DNA from: Mesostigma viride
Taxonomy: Eukaryota > Streptophyta > Mesostigmatophyceae > Mesostigmatales > Mesostigmataceae
Assembly (NCBI GenBank): GCA_009746045.1
Contig: RPFO01000497.1
Span: 459,001 to 523,000, forward strand
Reading direction: 5' to 3'
Length of the DNA: 64,000 nucleotides
A program made the position numbers and the translations under genes. This document shows positions 10,601 through 32,402 of this stretch, piece by piece. Each line of letters begins with the position of its first letter. Within the stretch, counting starts at the first letter, position 1. The notes under the pieces are model-generated. The model saw only the letters and a list, made by a program, of their open reading frames with translations. It did not search any database and was not told the DNA's origin.

Positions 10601-11964
10601 GTCCCACCGGCCTGAGGCATTCGGCCACCACCTCGCAGGCATCTTCTGACGTGGCCTTCCTCGACATGGCCCGACCCACAACCCCAAACCATCTTACTGC
10701 CTTGTCCATCGTCCACTCGTCTCGCCCACTTGTCGCGGCCCTGCGCAGACCATGCGTAGCAAGCACCCGGTGCATGCCCGCTTGTCAAGGCATTTGTGCC
10801 ACCTGGCACAGACCCCGCAGCAGTGACAGACATCCAAGCCACCAGGTCCGGATCGCTGGATTTGTCGGCAGAACCGCCATCAATAGGGACCGTGGATTGA
10901 TGCAGCGACCTTCTGCCCGCTGGCGGCAAAAGAGTGACGGCAGCAAATCCCTTCTTTCAGTGCTGCATAGGAGACCACCGCTGCGAGTGTCCAACGAGCT
11001 CACCCCCCCAACCCCAGCGCCGCCACAGCCTCTTGCTAGGCCAAAGCTTTCATGCGCTAGCAACCCACTTTGCACCGCGCTTGTGCTAATGCTGCCGATG
11101 CGTCCCAGAGGTTCCCAAGGTTCCCGTGGCCATCGCAAGCAGTGGCCATCACACCCGCTGCAACCCGGATCTCTGGGTGTCCTGGACCCTGGATGATGGC
11201 GGGTCGCTTCTGCATTTGCCCCCCCCAAAGTGTGCGCCCTTGACGGAACAAGTTTGAGGATAACAACGTGTCCACTGAAAGTAGCCATGGCTGGTTTGGT
11301 GTAAACCCGTACCTGGGGGCCCAATGCCGCGCAAGCTGGTTCCATGCCATCTCCATTTAGGGCACCGGAAGCTAGAATCTGAACCCTTGAGGTGAGAGAT
11401 CACAGTCATGAAGCCTAGCAGCTCCTCCCATGGCTGCCAAAGGGCTTGGCGTTCATACCATCAAAACATCCGCGGTCGCTAGGAATCCGCAATCGCAGGG
11501 CATCCGTCGTACCCAGGCCAAACCACGCTTGTCGGCCTGCAATCTGCCACGCATCCACCTTGCATTCCGCCAATCATCCAGAATGAACAAAGGCGATTGT
11601 GTAGGAGGCGGCCGTGACTTAACAAAAAAAAAAATGGAAGCCAACTGAGCCAATCACGCTATGGGAAGTTGTTGTTTTTGGAAGAAGTTGCCTTGCGAAG
11701 CGCTGGCAGACCGTTTCCGTGCCAGCACACCACAACGTGTGGTGTTGCCTCGCCGCCACCTCCAAGACCTATGATCATGTCGATGAGACGACGGCGATGC
11801 GTATTGGAAAACAGGAATCACACCGCAGCGGCTGCGCCAATCATAACGGCGCTGACCGAAACGACACCAACAGGAACCCTCTGTCCCTGATGGCTCATCC
11901 TGCATGCTGCGCCAACAGTCCACCAGTCTCGTGTCACCCACAACAACAACAGGATCATGCCGTA
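7641..11964. other. No gene recognised
   Basis: This 4.3-kb stretch lies downstream of gene B and of the LINE cluster. Open frames up to about 190 codons exist on both strands. None shows a domain, a codon pattern like the neighbouring exons, or splice-linked partners. A 3'-UTR of gene B may occupy the right end. Confidence 0.5.
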
Positions 11965-21256
<9,292 letters not shown>

Positions 21257-24222
21257 GGCTAGCCGCTTTCACTTCATGCCATACAAGGGAACGACGCGCA
21301 GGTGGATGGACGAAAAGTGTAACTATATTATCATCTTTTCAACACTAGGCATAAGTTTGTGCAGTTCCGCGAAGTCATGACGTAGAAGCTTCGAGTTGTG
21401 AACCAACATCCATCCTACGTGCACAGGGCAGAACCGCCCAGCAATGGCAAGGCTCGAGTGTCGTATGGGAGGATACTGCCTGTATCAGGCCTCTTTTAGT
21501 CGAGTGAAGATGGGCGACGGGTGTGTCCAGCCTGCTGGCGAGACAACCGCCTGGCAATAATTGCGCTGGCACAACTCTCCCAATCGTAGGGGCAAGGGCA
21601 CGGCGCGGGGGACTCGCGAGTGTCACATCAGTCGTTTCATTTTCTAGCCAGGGTTCCTCCTGAAACTGATCACTTGTACCAAATAGCGAGCTAGGGTTCG
21701 CGTGGGTCACGTGGCCTGGGCGACGCGGGAAAACTTAGTTCACAAGGCTGGGCGCGCGGCGGCGAGATTTTCGCGCCAACCTCGCGCTGAGATGGAAAAC
21801 CATGGTTTCCTCAGCTCTACTGTAGCTGACTGCACTGGGCAAAAATCAGTTGCGAGCTGCTGTGATTTTCAACTGGTCGCCCAGGGCCTACAAAACTTGT
21901 ATCAAGATGTCAAGACGAGGTCCAATGTAAATACCCCATGTGCAGTGTGCAGTGTGCAGCCTTTGGTGGCAATAATCACTTCCTCTGCTGCAATTTTTGA
22001 CCCACGACAATGCAACTCGTGCAAGAAGGCCCAAGGCTTGCAAGGGGTTGAGACTTGCGGTTCGAGGCTGCGAGTGCAGCACAAGACCTGACTTAAGTTA
22101 AGCGTGGCGAGTGGGCAATCAATATTCAAGCTCCGATGGACGGCTTCACGTTATGGTTCCTTATCCTGCATCACATACACCAGAGCTGACAGATTGTTGG
22201 GTTCGATTGCGTTTGCCGGTTGAATCGCAACTGGCATGTGGTTTCCCGTCCGGTGTTTTCAGCTGATATGGTCATGAGGAGCCTTACACGTCGGGATACT
22301 CGGCCGTGATCGCGGACCAACTTCAACGTTTTGTTCAACGACGATGTGCCGGTTCCTTTCAACGGTGTGCCGACTTGGTACCATGCTGTACTTCTATACT
22401 TCGTGAGATTCGAGACTGAATCATGCACTTCTGTTACAATCTGCCCCAGGCGCCGACACGCTGGTACTTGCAAACGGTGGACCGGCGTCAATCTGGTATG
22501 CCGGTGTTTTCTCGAGACATGTGGCTGTTGACACGTGCCCAATGTCGTTTGCAAGCATACGTATATTTACTGTCTGTTTTCTCTTTTTTCTCTTCTCTGT
22601 CATTTCTTCCCCTAAGCAACGCCTCTAGCTGGGAAGCGAATCCGTTGTGTGTATACGTGCGAAACTGCAAGTGTGTGTCTAGCTGTTCTACAAAAGTATT
22701 TGCTGTTCTACAGAAATATTTGCCCACACCTTGGTGAGTCTTATTAGGTGGATGCCACAAGAGTGACCATTATGTGAGCACTTGGCCTCGCGTCTGATAT
22801 TTCAATGTGGATCAAGGAATCCTTTTCTCTCATGTTGTTGCAGTGGGTTTGTTTCTGCCGTCCCTTAGAACTGGCGAGGATTGGAAACGTGTAGCAAAAA
22901 TGACTGTGAAGGAACTCTCGTGACAGCATAAAGCCGCATTTTGATATGTGGTGCTGCGATTTCCGGACCCCAATTTTGCCAGTCATTTTTACCATGCAAC
23001 ATCAGATGTTCATCACGGGATGCTCCAAAAACATGCTTCATGCTTTGGGGGGTCTTTTATGTGTTGGATTTCATGTCGCTTTCTGCAGTCATTGTTTCCT
23101 GGCATGTCATGGGCCCTATGCATTTGCATTACAAGTGAATACCTTAACTGTAGCTACGTGTGCACACTTGAACACTCTGCCATCTAGTGACTGCCACTTG
23201 CCATGCAAACAGCACATATCCACCGTCATCATGCATGACACGCCACCAATTGTTATGGACATATCGCCCCTGCACTCAGCACTGCCTGTGCTGATGCGGT
23301 ACGCACGGACCAGCCCCTCGAGGGAACACAAGCAGCGGAGACACTGGCAGTCATGCTTGTAGCCTGTTTCACTTGCTTGTTTAATGAAATCCCTGGTTAC
23401 TGAACCTTGAAGTACCAAATGGAGCGCATAATAATGTGTGTGCCATGCCAGGAATCCGTATAAGTTATGAATGAATAATTGGCTATGGGTTGTCGGCCCG
23501 CCCGATGGATACATCCGTTTTCATCCATGTGTCACCCACCCACTTGTGGATGCATGACGTCCATTTGTTTGTGCGCCCTAATAACCCTTTGGTTCGATCC
23601 CTTTGTCTCGATTCCCCCCACCCGTCCCCTTTCGAGCATCCTCCTTTTCAGGCGTGAAACCACAAGTGCCAGTAAGACTTGATCCCAGGCCCCTCCCTCC
23701 CACCTGATGGGCTCGTTCACACTCATGTGGCTGGAAGTGCACCGGCCGTCCCTAAACCTTATGATTCTGCCATGCATATGCTGTCTGTCCCCTTACAGCT
23801 TTTCTCCCGCGCAATAAAAAATCCTGTCAAAAAATGTAAAAAGGCACACCGTCACGCGTGTACTAGCAAGTAGCTATGCACCGGCTCGCTGCAATTTCAG
23901 CAATTTCAGTACCACTGACAGGTCTGGGCCTCTCCCCACCGCGTGACACGTCCGCGACCTCCAAAATCGGCTAAGTCCAAAGTGAAAAACAGTGAAAATC
24001 GTACGGCGTACGCGGTCGAAAGCGTCAGTACCGTGGAATACGGCGTATTTTCATACCCGAGGTGCTGTACGAACCAACACGGTGAACATTAGCGGTGCAC
24101 GTGACTGGGTATGGTGGCACAGCTACGCAAACATTCTAGGCATGGCTGCCATGGCGGCAGTGACGACCAATGGATACACGCTAGAGCTGTTCAAGCTATT
24201 CTAGCCCGCAGGGCCGGGCGTC
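21257..24222. other. Upstream region of gene B; no gene recognised
   Basis: About 3 kb between gene B and the ORF1-element cluster. It must hold the gene B promoter. Open frames are short and show no domains or convincing splice partners. Confidence 0.5.
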
Positions 24223-26257
24223 CACATCTTGCACATGGTTAATCATCAGGTCCCCACCCCTCCAGTACGGCTTGGGCTTCTGGGGGTCCTGCTTGTGGCG
24301 GAGGTATTCCGGCCACAGGTCGCGTCGTTGCTGCTGCTGAGCGGGGGTCAGGTCGTCGTCCAGCGTCCGTGCATGGCCATGCAGGTGAGGTCGTGCAACC
24401 TCTTGCGACGAGAAAGGAACCGCCGCTTGTCCTCAGGGGAGGGGAAGGTGAGCAGGACTGGTGGGGGAGCCGCCTTGTCCCGTGAGTCACGCTGACGTAG
24501 ATGGCCGCCCCCTTGCAGTACTGTACCGGCTTCCCCGCCGCGGTCTGCCGGAGCTGGAGGTAGGTCCGCCATAGCTCCCGTCGCCGTTGTTGCTGCGCCA
24601 GGGTACGTCAAGTCATCGTCCAGGGTGAAGGGAGTCTTCTCGCCGCTTGCGGCATCTGAGAAAAGAAATCTTGTCCGCCAGGTTCTTATTAAAGGTGAGA
24701 AGGAGCGGGGGCGCCCCTGCCTTACTAACCCCGCGCTCGGGGAAGACGGTGGGCGACCAGCTCAATCTAGCTCACCAGTAAGGCCCATGCGACCAAGGAT
24801 TTCTCTCAGTCAAACGCACGTGCACCTTGGTTCTCGGAATTCTCACCTTCCACCAGGTCCGAGTTCTTGACGATGACGTTGAGGCTAGCTGCGCTTGGCG
24901 AGCTCGGCGTCCTGGCGGAGGTCGAGCGTCTGCTGCTGGAGCTGTGCTGCGACGGCGGAGGTGGTGGAGGTGGTGTGCTGCAAGTCCGCCCAGGTCTGGG
25001 TGGAAGGAGCAGCGCCAGCCGGGCCAGCAGGGGCTAGCTGGCTTGGCGGCAATGTCCTTCACCCCCTGGGCGGTGAGGTCTGGGGTGTTTTGCAGGACCT
25101 CGATGGCGATGGCGTTGTCCTTGAGGCGCTGGTCGATGTCGCGGAGCTGGGCGGTGATGGCGTCGGAGGTGGGGGTGGTGGCGGTGGAGGCGGCGAGGAG
25201 GGTGGCAGTGGCGGTGGAGATGGTGGAGAGGAGGGGGCCAGAGCTCGGCAGTCAGCGTGCTGCCCATGGCCGCCACATCTGCAGCGATGGGGGCCACGTG
25301 CTGGGCGAGGGCCTCCTCAAGGAGGGAGTGGATGGAGGATATTTCGGTCAACGTGGTGGTGAGGGGCTGGGGGGGCCAGAGCTCCGCGATGGAGGGGCCG
25401 GCAAAGGAGGGAGAAGAGGGCGCGTTGCTGCATGAAGGTGGGGGCAGCGGAGGGGGAGGATGGGGTCGAAGTTGTAGGTGTGCCTCTGGAAAGCATCGAC
25501 GAGGCGACCCTGGTGGAAGAGCTACTTGCACAGTTCAAGAAGCGAGGCGTGCGATCCCCAGAACACGCAGCTCAGGATCTTGTCGTGATTGAGCTTGTCA
25601 AAAAAGCCGGGCTGGCTGGCGTCAAAGTCGAACTCTTCCCAGCTCGGCTTGGCAGGGCGACTGCGCTTGGGTTCAGGCGACGCTGTGCAAGCAAGGCGAG
25701 CCCGGGAGGGGGCTGGGCGACCAATAATAGGGCTTGGCTAGTGGCGCCACTGCCTTCTGGGCCGGATCGAGGGCAAAGCTGCATGCAGCCGAGGCTGCAG
25801 ACGTATTTTCAGGGCTGAGAGCAGCGCCGCCAGGCTGCGTTGCGCGGAGGAGCGTTTGCTCGCCATATATTGCGTAATAGCTTCAGAAAATTATATTAGC
25901 GTGTGCGTCTTAGAAAGACGAAGCGATTGTGGTATATCCACAGCCGAAATTGGTGCCCAAACGTGAAAGTTATGAGCTCCGCCGTCAGCCATGGCTACCT
26001 CGTGCATGGCTCTTGGCTCCGACGTGGCTCGTGTCTGCTGCATGCCATGCATGTTTGCCTAGCTGTGCCACCATACCCAGTCACGTGCACCGCTAATGTT
26101 CACACGGTACGCAGTTCCAGCCATAGCCTCAGCTTAGCCCTTGTACAGCCATGCTGCGTCCTGGCTATGATCAGTTTACTTGCCCACGCTATACTTGTTG
26201 TTGATGATATGCTCACATGGGTCTTATTGCACCCACAGCACTTGCCGGATCGTCTAT
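24223..26257 (-). mobile_element. ORF1-only LINE derivative E1 (degenerate), with a duplicated ORF1 C-terminus
   Basis: The 5' end is set by GGATCGTCTAT at 26247-26257, shared with the two copies to the right. The start is ATG near 25866 (MASKRSSAQRSLAALL). Further in are a block FFDKLNHDKILSCVFWGSH, a disordered middle, and the RRM- and C-terminal-type region. The C-terminal part appears twice in series (about 24870-24494 and 24490-24230; PSPEDKRRFLSRRKRL in the second). The frame is broken in several places. No reverse transcriptase and no clear 3' tail was found. Confidence 0.6.
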
Positions 26258-27096
26258 TAATTAATTAATTAATTAGGAACATAACTCCGTTGGGAGTATC
26301 TGTAGCACATAGCCCAGAGAAGGGGCATAATATGGCCTATAGTACATTCTAAGCTACTTCCTACAAGGGTGGGAATGTAAACAACACTTGCTCTAGGTGC
26401 CCTAGGGCACCTGCACCACCCAGAGTCTCGGGCAACTCCCAGCTAACGGGAGCCCGTCATAGGTGGGGAAGATCATCATAGCTATACAAAAGCTATAATA
26501 TCAGAATAGCTATAAAATCAGAATAGCTATATACAAAAGCTAGAGCGTGGCCTCTCAGCAGAGAGCAGCTCTCTGCATGGGCACAGCTTAACTACATAAA
26601 GCTAGGCATCATCTGGAGTATGGCACATCATAGCCACGCATGTACATTGTTAAATAATGCGCGTGGCTTAGCTGGTATAGTGCCTGTAGGAGGCGTACAT
26701 ATGTACATGGCCACGGTCTATCTATTCTACACTATACTACTGCTGTATTCCCCTAAGCTGGGGCGTCTGGAGTCGCTGGGGCCGCGGGGGTCGCCTGCCA
26801 GGGCTTGTGGCCGACGTAGATGGCTGCCCCCTTCCAGTACACCGGCTGCCCCGCCCAGTTGGTCTGCCGGAGCTGGAGGTAGGTCCGCCATAGCTCCCGT
26901 CGCCGTTGTTGCTGCGTCAGGGTCAAGTCGTTGTCAAGGGTGAAGAGAGTCTTCTCGAGCCGCTTGCGGCGTCATGGCAGACTGAGAAAAGAAATCTTGT
27001 CCGCCGGGTTCTTAAAGATGAGAAGGAGCGGGGGCGCCCCTGCCTTACCCCGCGCGTGGGGAAGGCGGTGGGCGACCAGCTCGATCTCACCAGCCG
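26258..27096 (-). mobile_element. 5'-truncated ORF1 element with 3' hairpin and (TTAA)n tail
   Basis: It begins at 27096 inside the ORF1 C-terminal region and reads through TLTQQQRRRELWRTYLQLRQ to the end of ORF1 near 26760. A 3'-UTR follows, then a hairpin ACTCCCAACGGAGT (about 26284-26299) and a (TAAT)n tail (26258-26274). The tail joins directly onto the 5' end of E1. Confidence 0.65.
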
Positions 27097-29090
27097 GTAA
27101 TTAATTAATTAATTAATAAGCACGTGACTGCGTCACGTGGGTGCCAATACAGAGTAAAGGAACCTTCAACCCTATATACACAGTGAGAAGGAGGGAGGGC
27201 GCCCTAGCTTCTCTCACTGCCGCAGGTGGGCAGGCCACAGAGCGCTCTCTCCACGGCATGGTGCCGGGGCGCAACACTGTGGGTGCAATACAACCAGTGC
27301 AATACCATAGGTAGGCTGACGCATAGCTTATGCTACAAATGTGAGGTGGGCTCAAGACGTCGGCTAATTAAGGCGCAAGCTGATGGCCACAAGGTGCCAG
27401 AGCTAATTGAAGGTACTATAACGCTGTGCGCTAATATCGTTTCAAGTGCTGTAATGCCTAAGCTATCCCATCATCGATTGCCCCCATCTAGACAACTAGC
27501 TGGAGTGCTCTATCCCGGGGAAGCCCGGGGGGGCTTCCACAGTTTCTTGTTGACGTAGAGGTCCCCGCCCCGCCAGTACACTTGGGGCTTCTCGGGGTTG
27601 GTCTTGTGGCGGATGTAGTCGGGCCACTGATCGCGGCGTTGCTGCTGCTGGGCTGGCGTCAGGTCGTCGTCAAGCGACCAGGAGGTGTCCACCAGCTTCT
27701 TGCGGCGAGAGAGGAACCGAACTCGGGCTGTGATGTCGCTGAAGGTGAGGACCACTGGAGGGGGCCCAGCCTTGGCCCGTGGATGGGGCAGGCGGTAGGC
27801 GCCCTGCAGTATCGCACCTGGCAGCCGGTAAGGCCCATGCGACCCAGGATTTCTCTCTCAAACGCACGCGCAAGCTTCTCGGAATTCTCACCTTCCTCCA
27901 TATGTCGAAGTTCTTGAAAATGACGTTAAGGCTGCGCTTGGCGAGCTCGGCCTCCTCGCGGAGGTCAAGCGTCTGCCGCTGGCCGGAGCTGTGCTGCGAC
28001 GGTGGAGGTGGTGGAGGTGGTGTGCTGCTTAAGCATGTCCGCCCAGGTCGTGATGGGAGGAGCATCGCCGGCCAGGCCAGCAGGGGCTGGCTTGGCGGCA
28101 ATGTCCTTCACCGCCTGGGCAGTGAGGCCTGCGGTGTTCTGCAGGACCTCGATATAGCGATAGCATTGTCCTTAAGACGCTGGTCGATGTCGCGGAGCTG
28201 GGCGGTGATCCGGCGTCGGAGGTGGGGGTGGTGCATGGCGGTGGAGGAGGCGAGGAGGGTGGAGGTGGCGGTGGAGATGGTGGAGAGGAGGGGAAGCTCG
28301 GCAGCCAGCATGCTGCCCATGCAGCCGCCACATCCGCAGCGATGGGGGCGCCACGTGCTGCTCGAGGGCCTCCTTGAGGAGCATGAGCGGATGGAGGATT
28401 CGGTGGTGAGGGGCTTGGGGGGCCAAAGCTCCTCGATGGAGCGTCCAAGGAGGGAAAAGAGAGCGAATTGCTGGAGGTGGGGGCGGCGGACGGGCTGGGG
28501 AAGGGGTCGAAAGTGGAGGCGCGCCTCTGGTAAGGATCAAAAAGGCGACCTTGGATGAAGAGCTGCTTGCACATGCAGTTCAAGAAGCAAGGCCGGTGCG
28601 ATCCAAAAAACACGCAGGCCAGGATGCTTTCCTCGGTAAACTTGTCAAAGAAGTCGGGCTGGCGGGCTTCGGCTACAAATTCGAGCTCGACCCAGCTCGG
28701 CTCGGCAGGGCGACTGCGCTTGGGTTCAGGCGACGCTGCTGCATGGCGAGGCGGGCTCGGGGGGCTGGGCGACCACTAGAGCTTGGCTAGTGGCGCCGCT
28801 GCCTTCTGGGCCGGTTGGCGAACTTTTAGCTGCAGCCTGAGCTGCAGACGTATTTTCATTGCCGAGCGCAGCCGCTTTACTGCGTTGCGTCAAGGGGTGT
28901 TTGCTCGTCATATATTGCGTAATAGATTCGGAAAATTATAACAGCATGTGCGTCTTAGAAAGACGAAGCGATAGTGATATTCACAGCTGAATTCGGTGCT
29001 CAAACGTGAAAGTTATGAGCTCCGCCGTCAGCCATGGCTATCTCGTGGCTCGTGGCTCGTGCGCTCGTGGCTCGTTCGCGGATCGTCTAT
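27097..29090 (-). mobile_element. ORF1-only LINE derivative E2
   Basis: The 5' end is at 29090 (GGATCGTCTAT on the plus strand) and the (TTAA)n tail is at 27097-27118. Before the tail lies a palindromic hairpin CACGTGAC-TGC-GTCACGTG (about 27121-27139). Between these lie a 5' leader shared with E3 (CGTCTTAGAAAGACGAAGCGAT; GTGAAAGTTATGAGCTCC), ORF1 and a 3'-UTR. There is no RT gene within the 2-kb unit. Confidence 0.7.
27510..28911 (-). pseudogene. L1-type ORF1 protein of E2, frame broken
   Basis: The start is at 28911 (MTSKHPLTQRSKAAALGNEN). The N-terminal domain has FFDKFTEESILACVFFGSHR, shared with the other copies. A Pro/Ser-rich region leads to a heptad stretch (LDLREEAELAKRSLNVIFKN) that runs into an RRM-like strand. 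The C-terminal domain has LDDDLTPAQQQQRRDQWPDY and ends YVNKKLWKPPRASPG at 27510. The order coiled coil, RRM, C-terminal domain is that of L1 ORF1p, an RNA-binding chaperone. Several frame changes are needed to read it through. Confidence 0.6.
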
Positions 29091-31140
29091 TAATTAATTC
29101 ATTATAGGAACATAACTCCGTTGGGAGTACATACATGTAGCACATATCCCTTAGAAGGGGCATATGGCTTTTAATAATACATTCTAGGCTACTTCCTGCA
29201 AGGGTGGGAATGTAAGCTACCCAAGTGCTCTAGGTGCACCAGGGCACCTGCACCCTCATGACGCTATGCCCAGCTAAGGGTGAGCATGTCATGTGGGGGA
29301 AGATCATCATGGCTATACAAGAGCTAAGGCATGGCTTCTCAACAGAGAGCATCTCTCTGCATAGGCATAGCATGGCTAAATTCTTAATGCAAAATCCATG
29401 GGGGTCCCATTATATAGGCATGGCTTGGCTAAATTCTGAAGGCATCAGCCACGGGGGCCATTATTATGGGCGCACATGCGCTGGGGCCGCGTGGTAGGCT
29501 AAGCCTTACTAATCTACACTACTGCTATATTTCCTAGACTGGGTTTGCTGGGGTGGCAGGGGGTGCCTGCCAGGGCTTGTGGTCGACGTGGATGACGTCC
29601 CCCCTCCAGTATACCGGTTTCCCCCCTGCACTTTGCCGTATCTGGAGGTAGGTCGGCCATATAGCTCGCGTCGCCGTTGTTGCTCAGTGGGCCAGGGTCA
29701 GGTCGTCGTCCAGCGTGAAGTGAGTCCCCGAGAGCTTCTTGCGGTTTTTAAGAAACAACAGCTTGTCCCCCATGTACTTACAGGTGAGGAGCACGGGTGC
29801 CGGGCCAGCCTTACCCCGCGCACGGCCGGGGAGGCGGACAGCCGACATGTCAGTGCAGCTCACCAGTAATGTGCATGGGGGCAAAAATGTCGCGCTTAAA
29901 TGCCGTAAGAAGAGTTGTCGAGTCCTCACCTGCCGGCTGGTCGAAATTCTTGACTATGACGTTGTGGCTGCGCTGGGTGCGGTCGGCCTCCTCGCGGAGG
30001 TCGAGGGCTTGTTGCTTAATCTGTGCCGCGATGGTCCACGGCCGTTGGAGGTGGTGGAGGTGGCGTGTGCGTGCTTGAGCAGGTCCGCCCAGGTCTGGGT
30101 GGGAGGGGCGTCGCCGCTTGGGCCAGCAGAAGCCGGCTGGGCAGCGATATCCTTCACCGACTGGGCGGTGATGCCGGCGGTGTTCTGCAGGCATTCGATT
30201 GCGATGGCGGTGTTCTGGAGACGCTGGTCGATGGCGAGGAGCTGGGTTTGATGTCGGCGGTGGAGCTAGGTGGAGGTGGCAGTGGAGGTGGACGCGAGGA
30301 GGGTGGAGGTGGAGGTGACGGTGGTGGAAATGTGAGGGAGCTCAGCAGCCAGCGTGCCGCCCATTGCCGCCACATCTGCGGCAAGGGGGGTCACGTGCTG
30401 CTGAAAGGCTTCCGTGAGGATGGAGCGGTATGTGGCTGCGGAGATGGTGGGGGCCCAGATCTCGCCGTCAGACTTCGTCAGCAGGGAACAAAGATGCATG
30501 TACGTGCTGAAGCTCGGGCCGGGGCTACATGCCCGTCAGCAGCAGTTCGCGGCTCTGTTTAAAATCAGTGCCGTCAAATTCCAGGTGGCGGATGCTGTGA
30601 AGGTGGAGGCACAGCTCAAGAAGCGAGGCGTAGTCCCCGTAGAAAATGCAATGCAGAGCAGTTACCGGGGAGATGTTGTAGTACCAGTCGTGATCGTCGG
30701 CATGGAAGGAGTGGAGCTTGAAACGCGGTTCGCGTGGAAAGGATGAGCGGCTGCGTTTAGGGTCTGGCGATGCCGATGGCGAGGCTTTGAGCCCGGGAGG
30801 TTGCTGGGCGACCACCAGTGCACGACTAGTGTCACCGCTGCCTGCCGGACCTCGGAGGGCGAAGCTGCAGCCTGAGCTGCAGACGTATTTTCATGGCCGA
30901 GCGCATCCGCTAAACTGCGTTGCGTCAAGGGGCGTTTGCTCGTCATATATTGCGTAATAGATTCGGAAAATTATAACAGCATGTGCGTCTTAGAAAGACG
31001 AAGCGATAGTGATATTCACAGCTGAATTTGGGGCTCAAACGTGAAAGTTATGAGCTCCGCCGTCAGCCATGGCTACCTCGTGGCTTGTGGCTCGTGGCTA
31101 ACCTGGGATGGCAAAAAAATGGCTAAAAAGGATCGTCTAT
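29091..31140 (-). mobile_element. ORF1-only LINE derivative E3, apparently full length
   Basis: A unit of about 2.05 kb. The 5' end is at 31140, the leader to 30947, ORF1 30946-29534, then a 3'-UTR with hairpin ACTCCCAACGGAGT (about 29113-29128) and a short (TAAT)n tail (29091-29106) abutting the 5' end of E2. No reverse transcriptase is present, so mobility would need a partner LINE. The design is like mammalian HAL1 (half-a-LINE), named here only as an analogy. Confidence 0.7.
29534..30946 (-). pseudogene. L1-type ORF1 protein of E3, frame broken
   Basis: It starts MTSKRPLTQRSLADALGHEN at 30946, then changes frame near 30830. The N-terminal domain (SPVTALHCIFYGDYASLLEL) matches the E1 and E2 blocks. 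A heptad helix (IKQQALDLREEADRTQRSHN) leads into VIVKNFDQPAGED, which looks like the RNP2 strand of an RRM. The C-terminal domain reads APVLLTCKYMGDKLLFLKNR and then FTLDDDLTLAHWAQQRRREL. These features fit L1 ORF1p. The stop is TAG at 29534-29536. Confidence 0.6.
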
Positions 31141-31234
31141 GGCGTGTGCGATTGCCGCTGTGGCATGCCTCTGGCATCAGTGAAGGAGAAAGGGGTTCTC
31201 TGCCCTTTCTTCCTGTTGTGCACATGCAGGGATT

Positions 31235-31440
31235 AAAAGCACTTCGGTGCTCCGTGACTCCCCAACGGGAGCACGAGTTTAATCAATTAATTAATTAATT
31301 AATCTACGTAGGCCACAAGCCCTGGCAGGCGACCCCCGCGGCCCCAGCACCTCCAGACAGCCCAGCTTAGGGGAGTACAGCAGTAGTAGTGTAGAATAGA
31401 AGGCCTAGCCGTGGCCTTGTACATGTACGCCTATTATGGC
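31235..31440 (+). mobile_element. Plus-strand LINE end plus inverted ORF1 C-terminal fragment
   Basis: A hairpin GACTCCCCAACGGGAGCACG (31253-31275) is followed by a (AATT)n tail to 31306. The next 130 bp (31307-31440) are the reverse complement of 26700-26830, encoding GHKPWQATPAAPA on the plus strand. Two pieces in the opposite orientation to the E elements are thus joined. Confidence 0.6.
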
Positions 31441-31452
31441 CCCCCTACCAGC

Positions 31453-31800
31453 TGATTAATTAATTAATTAGACTCGTGCTCCCGTTGAGGAGTCACGGAG
31501 CATTAACCCCGATGGATGGATGGATGGGTGCAAACAGTCCTACCGGTCTAATCTATCTACATCGGCTACATACTACATCTATCTAACAGCATTCTAACTA
31601 CAACATCTATCTAGACAGCTGATGCCTTAGCATTATAATTTAACCATGTACATGTGTGCCTATGATGTGCCACACACCGGCCATGCAGATCGAAGATGCC
31701 TAGATTTATTTAGCTATGCTGTGCCCACGCAGAGAGCTGCTCTCTGCTGCTCAAGATATGCCACGCTCTGGCCATTGTCTAGCCATGATGATCTTCCACC
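31453..31800 (-). mobile_element. LINE 3'-UTR fragment with hairpin, short (ATGG)n and (TTAA)n tail
   Basis: The tail is at 31453-31470, the hairpin at about 31474-31492, then CATTAACCCCG, four ATGG units, and a flank GTGCAAACAGTCCTACCGGTC homologous to 6637-6660. It shows the unexpanded state of the array that is 54-150 units long in the copies at 5.5-6.6 kb. Confidence 0.65.
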
Positions 31801-32402
31801 CCATTAATTAATTAATTAATAGACACGTGACTGCGTCACGTGAGCATAAGTCCTCAGTGGGAGGGGAACATGGGATGGAATGGATTAAATTAAATTAAAT
31901 TAAATTATAACATGCCTCCGTGGGGAGGTCATGTAGCACATATTTCATGATGGATGGGGTGGAGGAAGCCGCGTGATCGAACTATCCTAACTCTATCTAG
32001 AAAATCCTACCTACACTACTCATCAAAACGCCTCCTCCGCTTGGGGGGAGGTGGCTTGCCCACAGGGTCGGGCGTGTGCGCCTTGACAATCTTCTTCCAC
32101 CGCGTCTTGTCCTGCATGGCAGTCCAAAGACGGGAGAGAGAGTGGATGCGGTGCTCAAACTGGGCTGGGACCACTAGGTCGTCCAGCAACATCTGAACGT
32201 AGTTGGTGACAGGTTTCCCTACCCTTTTGGGAATGTCCGCGGGGCCAGGCCAGGTCAGAATGTGCCGCCCTGGCTGTCCAAGCCGCTGGGGGCCGGCCAG
32301 ACCAAGGGTGGTGTCGACCTGGCTGGTGCGGGCAAGGTGTCCTACGAATGCTATCCTACGCTGCCTAATCTCGTCCGAAACACGAGGCATGCCATGATAC
32401 AA
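31801..32402 (-). mobile_element. 5'-truncated LINE end with intact ORF2 C-terminus, hairpin and tail
   Basis: Coding end at 32016-32402, 3'-UTR, hairpin CCTCCCCACGGAGG (about 31916-31931) and a tail of TTTAA-type units (31883-31908). Left of it, at 31803-31847, another (TTAA)n tail with the CACGTGAC hairpin remains from a different copy. The 3' half of this LINE is about 85% identical by eye to the tail of the SINE-like element at 48413-48688. Confidence 0.7.
32016..32402 (-). pseudogene. C-terminal part of a non-LTR reverse transcriptase ORF2
   Basis: 128 codons are open. QRRIAFVGHLARTSQVDTTL resembles the R-x-x-x-VGH-x-x-R block that follows the RT domain in many LINE ORF2 proteins. NYVQMLLDDLVVPAQFEHRI and WTAMQDKTRWKKIVKAHTPD continue this C-terminal domain, and the protein ends in basic KRRRRFDE. 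The RT and endonuclease domains are missing because of 5' truncation, the usual fate of LINE insertions. It is a candidate relative of the LINE that mobilises the SINE-like element. Confidence 0.65.

Noticed and set aside
8000..11400. Several ORFs of 100-190 codons on both strands
   Set aside because: Overlapping frames, no domains, no fitting splice sites, composition unlike the coding exons.
23590..23602. B-box-like GGTTCGATCCC
   Set aside because: No A box at the right distance and no cloverleaf can be drawn.
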